26,036 bases of DNA, taken from NCBI GenBank assembly GCA_036897095.1, contig JAYMSP010002141.1, forward strand, positions 1-26,036, read 5' to 3'. Position numbers and translations under genes: made by a program. Shown here piece by piece: positions 9,526 through 17,208 of the stretch. The notes under the pieces are model-generated. The model worked only from the letters and a program-made list of their open reading frames with translations, did not search any database and was not told the DNA's origin. The DNA is from Plantago elongata. Lineage: Eukaryota > Streptophyta > Magnoliopsida > Lamiales > Plantaginaceae. The number at the start of each line of letters is the position of its first letter. Positions within the stretch are counted from its first letter, which is position 1.

Positions 9526-9909
9526 TCTTCTTGCAATCATATAAAGTAGGGAGAATTGCAAAATTGGTCCTCTAAGTGACCTTCCTATTCGATTCTGGTC
9601 CATTTTTTTTCATGCATGTGTGTCATGTCACGCCACATCAACGCCAACTCAGCTCCAATACGAACATACGATATTTTATACGGTCCTTAGGACCAAAATC
9701 GAAATGGAAAAAAAAATGGACCAAAATCGAACAGAACAGTCACTTTGAGGACCAATTTTGCAATTCTCCCAAACATTAACCATTTTTCACATCAAGAGTG
9801 AACATTACAACAAAAGAGAATAATTTAGAATTATAAAACTAATGTTTTTGTTCACTCATCCATTGACTAGGAGGAAAAAATTCACAAGTTATTAGGACTA
9901 GCTCATTTT

Positions 9910-10215
9910 TTAGACATTGCTGGTATTTTCTCCTTCCAGGTTAGCCGGGAAGTCCTTCTCAAGATCTGAATGTGAAATATCTTTAAGCACCTCAACAACA
10001 AGTTGAGCTATATCAAAAGTGGAAGGTTTGTATACAACAAAGTGTCTCTCTAGTAGCTGGTCAATCGAATTGAGGAAAGCTAGATCATTCCAAGAAGAAT
10101 AACTCTCGGAATCTTGTTGAGAAAGTCCGCCATTAGACATCTCCAAATGCTCTATATGACCCTTGGTTACAACTTCAATATCTCGTTTAAAAATAAGTCA
10201 TGATTGCTCCACTTC
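9910..10215 (-). pseudogene. Terminal exon remnant of an unrecognised gene, with an in-frame stop
   Basis: On the minus strand a plausible acceptor (TTTGTAG|GAAGTG, exon from 10215) opens a frame that ends at TAA 9912-9910. Its peptide includes FKRDIEVVTKGHIEHLE, SSWNDLAFLNSIDQLLERH and IAQLVVEVLKDISHSDLEK. This is ordinary amphipathic, protein-like composition that looks like real coding sequence. A TGA at 10200-10198 interrupts the frame near its start; a CGA-to-TGA change would explain it. If translation instead began at the ATG at 10140-10138, a 76-residue acidic peptide would result. I do not recognise the family. Upstream exons are not seen; a Harbinger fragment and other repeats lie where they would be expected. 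This could also be a real alternative terminal exon. Confidence 0.4.
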
Positions 10216-10369
10216 CTACAAATATCAACCAATAAATATAGTCAATCATAAACTAAGCACATACACACATGAACAGAAAGACAAACTCCCTATAGCTACG
10301 GACTTAATTAGGGTTAGGATGGGTGCAGGACGTTCATTGAAGCAATCTCAGACCCTAAGACTAGCCCCA

Positions 10370-10470
10370 ATGGGGCGCCGTTGGTGCGGCGTCGTGCGCG
10401 ACGCCACGACGTGCATCCCACGCCGTGAGTTGGCAGCAGCCAACCGGCTGCTGCCAAGTGTCCCGCCCAA
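10370..10470. mobile_element. GC-rich left end of a PIF/Harbinger-type element (right end not found)
   Basis: A sharp GC island in AT-rich DNA. It begins AGCCCCAATGGGGCGCC, then has a stem GCGTCG/CGACGC (10389-10404) and a perfect 10-bp stem at 10432-10441 and 10446-10455 with loop AACC. It precedes a Harbinger ORF1 in the orientation expected for a left end. I found no matching inverted end downstream, so the element appears truncated on the right or its end has decayed. Assignment rests mainly on the neighbouring ORF1. Confidence 0.4.
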
Positions 10471-10723
10471 TTTTTTTTATTTTTTTTCGAATTCGAATTA
10501 CATCCGTTTTAAAACGGTAATATCTCCAAAAATACGAAATAAAAAAAAACCACCAATGGCTATATTTTTTCAAAATCTATAAAATGAGACCAATCTTGAT
10601 ATTTTTTACTTCACCAATGGTAATGATATAAAATGAGACCAATGACTTCCTCTTTCTCTCTTAATTAAACTTAAAAAACTCTCTTATCTCAAAACACCGT
10701 TTCCACTTTCATTTTCCGGCGAG

Positions 10724-11885
10724 ATGGAAGTAGAGTATTTTCAGTGGTTGAAAGAAAACAAACCCCAAAAATACCATCAGTACATGCAAGCTCACTTCGA
10801 AAACACGATTTTTCCACCCCAAATGAGTCCCCAAACGAGTGTTGTTCGACCTTTGTTCCAAGGTCCCTACACTCAATATTACCAATCTCCATCCTCCTAA
10901 ACACCAATGTTTTCACAAACACTGGATGAGGAGGTCGTGATGGAGACACAACCGGAAAAACAACCGATCCAGAGGCGTGGAAAAGCCAAAGCCACCGGAG
11001 GAGCGACAACCAACACAACAACCGGACGGAACAACCCATACAACGAGAATGAGGATTTTGGGCTCATCTCAGCCTACATGGAGGTTAGTCAAAATGCTAT
11101 TTTTGGAATGGATCAGAAGTATTATAAATTGTTTCATCTTGTTGCGAAGAAGTATGAGGATATCAAGAGGGTAGGAATGATGACCGGGATGGATAAATTC
11201 CGTTCTCATGATTCGCTTCGTGGAAGATGGGGGCGGCTAAGAGATGACATAAATCATTGGATGATTTGTATGGAGCGTGCTACAGTCATGCTCGGCAATC
11301 GGAGTGGCTACAGTGAGTCCGATGTGCAAGACACTGCCCAAGAACTATACAAGGAGAAATCAAAGCACCACAACTCATTCACGACGTTCAAACAGTGGGA
11401 TGCCATGAAAGCATACCTAGAGTAGGAACTCAAGATGAACTTGGAGGAAACCATGAAGAAGTGGGTACTAACTGGGGAGGATGAGTTTCAGGGTGACGAT
11501 GTTGATGTAGGTGATCATCCAATGGAATCAGCAGGTGCAGGTGGCAGTAGTAGAAGTAAGCGAAACCGATGTTATGAAAGTGCAGCAAGTATCAAAACGT
11601 CTCATTGGTCGTGACAAGGCCAAGAAGTTGGCTAAGAATGTCACTCCCCGTAACTCTTCAATGGATGCCTTGGGCGAGGGAATAACCGGCTTCATTGAGA
11701 ATTATCCCTAATTCCTTGAAGTTGAAAAACAAAAGTTGGAGCTTGCTCGCGAGAAGGAGGAGCGTAAGGCAAAGGCGAAGATGATGGACACGTACTTGGC
11801 ACTTGTGGGAAACTACGACAACTTGTCCAACGGGGCCAGAGCACACTTAGATGCACTTGGCAAACATCTGTTTGGATCGGGTTAA
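10724..11885 (+). pseudogene. PIF/Harbinger ORF1 (Myb/SANT-like, NAM-associated type) pseudogene
   Basis: The coding trace starts at the ATG at 10724 (MEVEYFQWLKENKPQ) and ends at TAA 11885. It is broken by TAA at 10898, TAG at 11423, a frame change near 11570-11590 and TAA at 11709. A Myb/SANT-like trihelix region (about 11040-11425) includes NEDFGLISAYMEVSQNAIFG, SLRGRWGRLRDDINHW and FKQWDAMKAYLE. A later part has LIGRDKAKKLAKN and a coiled-coil-like KLELAREKEERKAKAK stretch, typical of the plant NAM-associated C-terminal region. In PIF/Harbinger elements ORF1 helps bring the transposase to DNA or the nucleus. No transposase (DDE) gene lies beside it. Host proteins derived from this ORF exist, but multiple stops argue against a working gene. 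Confidence 0.8.
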
Positions 11886-12983
11886 TGGCGAAGGATCGCT
11901 TTTGTAGTGTTTCGAGTTTGTTTTTTTTACCTTCCGCAGTTTGTTTGTATTTTAATTTCCGTCGTGTGGCTAGTTTGTAATTTACTTTCTGCAGTGTGAC
12001 TTGTTTGTAATAAAATCAGTGTGATTTTGAATTTGAATTTGTCAGGCATCTCGTGAAGCATCTTGTCAGCCACTTTAATTTTGTCGGGAATCTTGTCAGC
12101 CACTTTACTTTGTCATGCATCTTATCTTTATATTAAGTTTTTGTCGGGAATCCAATGTTGAAGTGACTCGGCTATGACTAATTAATGACTCGACAAATCG
12201 TCTATATAATGCAAGTGGATTGTCACCTTCATGTTCACTTCCACAAGTGGATTGTCACCTTCACCTCTCTAACCCCCATGTACCCACAACAAACACCTAA
12301 ATCACCATTATTTTCAACTAAAAAAAGAAAAAGAAACATGCTTAAATCAACAATCAAAAAGATTGATACCTAGTAACATGAACTATTTTTAGCATTTTCC
12401 GGCAATAACCTTGAACAACAGTGAAAACATTTCAAAACCTCAATAACCATCTCTAATTATAAAAGAGGAAAAGAGTGTAACAAGGATCTAGATCAATAAA
12501 AAAAACTCTTGTAAGGCTGTGTTCTCTTCAACGGAGATTTACTGAACTGAACTGCACTGAACTGAATTAAGGTATCCATCATAACTAACACGAGCTAAAC
12601 TGAACTGCATTGGACTGATTTTCAGTTGAATAGAATACAACATAATTTTACTACTAAACTACATAAATGTTCAAATGTAGTTAATAAGCATAAATGGAGC
12701 TTCACTCTCAATAAATGAGAAGAAAAGCCACCACATCTCAACCAGTAAACTGTGAGCCATGTATTATGGCATAAGACAATTAGATTAGATTAGGTATTAT
12801 AAGGTTGTGTTCTCTTAACTGAGTTTTACTGAAGGACTGAACTGAAGTAAAGTATAAATTATAACTAAGTCGAGTTGAACTGATAGAGTACTGACAACTA
12901 AGAATCTTGTCAGGTAATCAAACCAATGTAAATATGTAGAATAACAATGAGTTCTATGTCAAAGTTTTTGCACAAGTCACACC
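11886..12983. other. Non-coding DNA with short repeats and MITE fragments
   Basis: At 12040-12140 the words CTTGTCAGCCACTTTA and TTGTCGGGAATC recur as an imperfect local repeat behind the Harbinger pseudogene. At 12512 and 12800 two direct copies begin TAAGG(C/T)TGTGTTCTCTT and run into 'CTGAACTGAACTG'. These look like one-ended fragments of a plant MITE, since no inverted partner is present. At 12210-12260 GCAAGTGGATTGTCACCTTCA-like text is duplicated. No gene seen. Confidence 0.5.
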
Positions 12984-14060
12984 TAGGGGTGACCATTCGG
13001 ATTAACCCGATCCGATCCGATCCGAACTTCGGATTAATTCGAAGTTTCGGACCAACTGAGGGTCGATCCATAATCCGATCCGAATGGTTCGGATCGGATT
13101 CGGATTAATCCGTCCCGGATTGGGGTTTTTTTGGATTAATCCGAAATTAATCCGATAATGAAAAAATTACAATTTCAGAACTGAGACTTGAGAGAGAGCC
13201 GAGCCGCCGAGACTGAGACGGATGACGGGATGAGACAGTAAGACCTAGTCGACCGAGTGAAATGACTGAGTAACGGGATGAAATGGTCTGAGAAGGGATG
13301 ACGGGAAGTTGGGAATGACGGCTGACGGGCTGATCGTGGTTGACTGGTTGTGTGGTGATGGCGTGGTGATCGGAAACAAAAGCAGATTTGAGATATGAGA
13401 GGTTATTGGACAGGGAGAGATGGTGGTGGCGATGTGAGAGGAGATGGTGGTGGCGATGTGAGAGGAGATGGTGGTGGGTTCGAGGAGGAGATCCGGTGGA
13501 TGGAGGTCCCTGAGACGGTTGACAGTGAGAGATGGTGGTGGCGACGGTTAGTGGTGGCGATGTGAGAGGAGATGGTGATGGGTTCGTGGAGGAGATCCGG
13601 TGGATGGAGATACGTGAGACGGTTGACATTGAGAGATGGTGGTGGCGACGGTGAGTGGTGGACGGTGGATGTAGATACGTGAGTGGAGATCCGTGGTGGA
13701 CGGGCTGGATGAGAGCCTGAGAATCGCCGTCGTCGGCGCCGATCGTCCAAGAGAGGAGAGACAGTGATGACGGCTGTGATTCTGATTTCTGTGAATGAGT
13801 GAAAATTGGGAATGAATGAGACTGAGAGACAATTAGGTTAGGTTTGGGAATGAATGAGACTGAGAGACAAATTCTATTTTTGGCCTTCTTTAGGTTTTTT
13901 TTTTAAATTTCGGATTAAATTCGGAGTATCCGAAAATTCAACGGATTTAATCCGATCCGATCCTAAATTCGAAAAACTAAAAAATGCCAATCCGAATATA
14001 GCGGATCAAATCGGATCGGATTTTCGATTTTCGGATTTTTTGGTCACCCCTAGTCACACC
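12976..14060. mobile_element. hAT-like non-autonomous element with perfect 8-bp duplication (12984-14052)
   Basis: The ends are TAGGGGTGACCA at 12984-12995 and its exact inverse at 14041-14052. The flanks are identical 8-mers, GTCACACC (12976-12983 and 14053-14060). Subterminal regions on both sides are arrays of ATCCGATCCGA and GGATTAATCCG words, shared with the element at 6698-7277. The GA/GGT-rich interior carries 24-bp and 104-bp tandem repeats. No transposase motif is present in either strand. The Pro/Ser/His-rich minus-strand open frames are by-products of these repeats. Intact duplications suggest a younger insertion than its relative. Confidence 0.88.
13417..13695. repeat. Nested tandem repeats (24-bp and 104-bp) inside the hAT-like element
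   Basis: A 24-bp unit starting GAGATGGTGGTGGCGATG occurs at 13417, 13441 and, partly, 13465. A 104-bp unit starting GGAGATCCGGTGGATGGAG occurs at 13487 and 13591, followed by a degraded third start near 13685. Confidence 0.8.
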
Positions 14061-14785
14061 CAACTAAATTCAAACAATCAACATCTTCGAACGGATTAAG
14101 TTGTACCTCGAATCATAAAAGAACGATTAACAGGATACTCAAACTCAGTAAACCCGTAACAAGCAAATATTAACTATAAACAAGCGAATACTGATGACAT
14201 TTAGTTGATTCGTTTTAATAAGAAGCTGGAAAAAAACATGAATCATCGCATCATGATCCCTAATTGAACTACTAGCTTAATGAACATCATAACTAAACAA
14301 AAACTGAGATCGAAAATACCTTTATATTTCGAATCAACAATTGTCGTGTTATTCCTTGCTGGAGGAATCTATGAAATCATGTTTTTATCAACAAAGATGC
14401 TTTGCAAGTCGATTAATTAACATTTAATGAGGATTGTCCATAGATTCAGACAATTGAGATGAAAAACAACAAAAACACAATTATAAAATTGAGGAAACCA
14501 TAACTAGATCTCAAACATACCTTCATCATCCGGATCGAAAGTCTCTTCAAGTTCCAAGCCACTTAAACTTCAATGTACACCTTCGTCGGAGATATAACTA
14601 AAGATTCGTTACTTTTCACCACCAATGCACCAAGGATCACGAAAAAAACAGAGTAGAAATTAACAAAAGGCCAGCAATATACTGGAATTGAAGGAGGAAA
14701 GGGAAAAAATGACCGTGTTATGCATCAATATTGATCGCCGGTCACCTCCAATCTGGCTTCGCAACCTGCAATCGAAAATCGAGCG
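14061..14785. other. Intergenic DNA, no supported gene
   Basis: AT-rich. The minus strand around 14520-14780 has short stretches that look like untranslated leader (for example GACGAAGGTGTACATTG) but no frame long enough to call. Nothing else is recognised. Confidence 0.4.
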
Positions 14786-15189
14786 TAAAACTCTAAAGTG
14801 TGTAAAAGACTCGACCCGTACGGCACTAGACTAGTTCCCCTCGAGACTAGCTAGAAAGTCTTTTATTAGAGAGCGAAATATGTGTGTATGAAGAGTGTGT
14901 TAGAGAGCTTAGAAGTTTGCAAGAATGCTTGATTGCTTATTCAAAATGGTGAGGCCAAAGGCCTATTTGTATAAGGTTCCAACTACTTTAAAGAAGAGTG
15001 GAGAGATATCAAAAAGTATTCTACATCTAGATGTATCTACTACTTACAAGCTACTAATTCTCTACAATTTACATGATATTTCTAGAGAATTCCCATTTCC
15101 ATGGCTCCTCATGATTCTTCTAGATGGTTTCCTCCATGGACTTGGACTCTTTTTGGGCTTGGATCGTGCAAACTAAACGGGACGTGACA
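14786..15189 (-). repeat. LTR copy (3' LTR in element orientation)
   Basis: Shares with 15540-15937 the blocks AAAACTCTAAAGTGTGTAAA, CACTAGACTAGTTC and CATGGCTCCTCAT, and the end ACTAAACGGG(A/T)CGTGACA. Similarity is high, with scattered substitutions and small indels. Confidence 0.88.
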
Positions 15190-15536
15190 TTCTCCTCCGC
15201 CAAAGTCGTTGCCGTCCTCGGCTCGACCTTGGCACGGTACTCGTTGATCATGTGCTCGAATTGCCACAAATGATCCTCATGTTCCCAACTATTCTCGGCA
15301 TCGGGTAGTCCCTTCCATCGAACGAAGTACTCCGTGTAAGGCGGAACCCCTCTCCTTCGTATTTCTCTATGGGAGAAGATTTCTTCCACATCCTTGTCAA
15401 AGGAAGTGACCATGGCTACGGGTTGTCGACTCGACTCCCCCCTTTCCGGATTCTCCTTGTCTTCGTGATAAGGTTTGAGTTGGCTCACATGGAAGACTGG
15501 ATGAATCTTATCGCTTGGCGTGATACCACTTGTCAT
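15120..15536 (-). pseudogene. Integrase C-terminal tail with chromodomain (truncated chromovirus Pol)
   Basis: A 138-codon open frame runs from the ATG at 15536 into the LTR. KIHPVFHVSQLKPY (10-23) is the conserved end of gypsy integrase. Residues 51-100 are a chromodomain: EEIFSHREIRRRG, YTEYFVRWKGLP and NSWEHEDHLWQF carry the aromatic and Trp positions of the fold. In chromoviruses this domain guides integration toward particular chromatin. The ATG is probably accidental: the coding trace begins abruptly next to the primer-site-like TGGTATCA, so the upstream Pol sequence has been deleted. The C-terminal 20 or so residues are read from LTR sequence, as is common in this group. Not a functional polyprotein. 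Confidence 0.85.
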
Positions 15537-15539
15537 GGA

Positions 15540-15937
15540 TAAAACTCTAAAGTGTGTAAAAGACTCGACCCGTGAGGCACTAGACTAGTTCACCTCGAGA
15601 CTAGCTAGAAACCCTTCTATCAGAGAGCGGAATATGTGTGTATGAAGAGTGTGTTAGAGAGCTGGAAGTTTGCAAGAATGTTTGATTGATTGATTCAATA
15701 TGATGAGGTCAAAGGCCTATTTATACAAGGTTCCACCTCCTTTAAAGAAGAATGGAGAGATATCTAGAGCATTCTACATCTAGATTTATCTATTACTTAC
15801 AAGCTACTAATTATCTACAATTTGATATTTCTAGAGAATTCCCATCTCCATGGCTCCTCATAATTCTTCTAGATGGTTCCTCCATGGACTTGAACTCTTT
15901 TTGGGCTTTGACCGCGCAAACTAAACGGGTCGTGACA
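15540..15937 (-). repeat. LTR copy (5' LTR in element orientation)
   Basis: Partner of 14786-15189. On the minus strand it starts TGTCACGACCCG and is followed after about 11 bp by TGGTATCA. Confidence 0.88.
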
Positions 15938-17208
15938 GTGTCCTTGCTTCTTCATTGCATGAAGAAAATGGGGAGAAATGGAGGAAATAGGTCAAAATAA
16001 GCTATTTATACATAATCCGGGTTTAAAACCGCTCCTAAAAACCGGGTAACCTGAAAACGTAATTTGCTTGTGTCTCTCTTTAGTCTCTTAATAAGTAGGT
16101 TTCTTATGAATAATTGTACCAATAAAAAATGAGAAATGTTCTTAAATTGTATAATGTTCAAGACAATATAAATGAACAATAATACAATCAATGAAGATGG
16201 ATCCTTAAGGATTAATGAAAACAACTTTAATCGTTTTAAAAAAAAATAGTAAAAACACAAAATCACATCATAAAATCTCTTGAAAACAACATATATTAAT
16301 CAAATAGAAAATACTTTAATGGTAAAGTCATTTAAAAAAAAAATTCAAAACACTAGAGAAGATCGATTATAATTCTCTAACAAACGGGACGTAATTCTGA
16401 GAGTATTTGTAAGAAGTTTATCCTACCCTGTTAGTAGTATTTCAATTGAAAGACATAGTCTCATAGACATGCATATGTGATAAACTATTTATGAGTGTTT
16501 GCATTTTTCAGCTTATTTGAAAGGGTTCACTTTAAAAATCACAGTCGGTGATTATTTACAAAATGACTGAAAAGAATGTTTAAATCTAAACCTCTTTTAA
16601 TAAGTTCTACACTGCTTCTCCGCAACAATTCGATTAGACAATAACAACACGAATATCAAGTTAGGCTCGAACACTGCTCAAATACATTATCGAAAAGGGT
16701 GAATACTTAGATAAGGTCTACATAGGATAAACATCCCTTGCTGATAAATCTAAACCTCTTTTAATAAGTTCTACACTACTTCTCCGCAACAATTCAATTA
16801 GACAATAACAACACAAATATCAAGTTAGGCTCGAACACTGCTCAAATGCATTATCGAAAAGGGTGAACGCTTAAATAAGGTCTACATAGGGTAAACATCC
16901 CTTGCTGATAGAAACCCTCCAATAGCATATATCCCATTAAAAATTGTAGGTATTGTTCAGCATAAAAGATCAATTATTTAAGCATAATTAAACCTTTCAG
17001 TACAATAAGGTCCAAACTCTAGCAGCAAAGTCCAGAGAACTAGATGGCAAAAACATAACAAACATAGAATCCAATACTTTCCTATTTTACATCTGCAAAC
17101 ACAGAAAAAACACAATAGACTTTCCGGTATGCAATTGAGAAGCCAACTATCTGTAACCAGATATTTGACAAACCAAGTGCAGTATCAAAACTCAGAACAT
17201 AACTGGTT
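15938..17208. other. Intergenic DNA downstream of IMPDH, with a 164-bp tandem duplication
   Basis: No gene is supported. 16000-16580 is AT-rich without clear structure. 16910-17208 contains the 3' untranslated and termination region expected for the minus-strand IMPDH gene. I could not fix a single poly(A) signal. The tandem duplication is listed separately. Confidence 0.45.
16582..16909. repeat. Two-copy 164-bp tandem duplication
   Basis: Unit 1 is 16582-16745 and unit 2 is 16746-16909, exactly head to tail. They begin AAATCTAAACCTCTTTTAAT and end CATCCCTTGCTGAT. There are about ten single-base differences by eye, so the duplication is fairly recent or is being homogenised. Origin unknown; the GGCTCGAAC and AAGGTCTACATAGG words are faintly SINE-like. 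Confidence 0.93.

Larger units (their letters stand above)
8340..9780. mobile_element. Mutator-like non-autonomous fold-back element (8350-9770, with 10-bp duplications)
   Basis: The outer ends are long terminal inverted repeats. About 64 bp from 8350 (GGGAGAAATGCAAAATTGG...) is repeated in inverted form ending at 9770, at about 85% identity by eye. The flanking 10-mers are AAATATTAAC (8340-8349) and AAACATTAAC (9771-9780), one transition apart. Long terminal repeats with a 9-10 bp duplication fit a Mutator-like element. No transposase is encoded. The 1.4-kb interior has 61-bp tandem units, a 120-bp direct duplication and a large inverted repeat, so the centre can fold back. A third copy of the terminal repeat lies inside at 9549. 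Conceptual translations of the interior are low-complexity and I do not regard them as genes. Confidence 0.8.
14786..15937 (-). mobile_element. Chromovirus (Ty3/gypsy) deletion derivative, LTRs around a chromodomain tail
   Basis: Two direct repeats (14786-15189 and 15540-15937, about 400 bp) flank only 350 bp. On the minus strand each repeat begins TGTCACG, the usual start of many gypsy LTRs, and ends TTTTA. A polypurine tract GGCGGAGGAGAA (15201-15190) precedes the left-hand LTR copy. A primer-site-like TGGTATCA lies at 15528-15521. The interior encodes only the integrase C-terminus and chromodomain; capsid, protease, reverse transcriptase and the integrase core are missing. The flanking 5-mers (GAGCG and GTGTC) do not match, so the ends may come from recombination between elements or the duplication has decayed. 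Confidence 0.85.

Noticed and set aside
8778..9603. Several overlapping Pro/Gly/Arg-rich frames on both strands inside the MULE fold-back
   Set aside because: They are translations of the 61-bp and 120-bp repeats. Both strands and several frames stay open at once, as expected for low-complexity repeats.
10163..10582. Plus-strand open frame of 139 codons before the Harbinger ORF1
   Set aside because: It crosses AT-rich leader and the GC-rich terminal hairpins and resembles no protein; treated as chance.
12512..12900. Pair of TAAGG(C/T)TGTGTTCTCTT starts as a complete MITE
   Set aside because: The two copies are direct, not inverted, and the expected AAGAGAACAC end is absent, so neither copy is complete.
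13147..13832. Overlapping Ser/Pro/His-rich minus-strand frames
   Set aside because: Translation of the tandem GGT-rich repeats inside the hAT-like element; three frames open together with the same composition.
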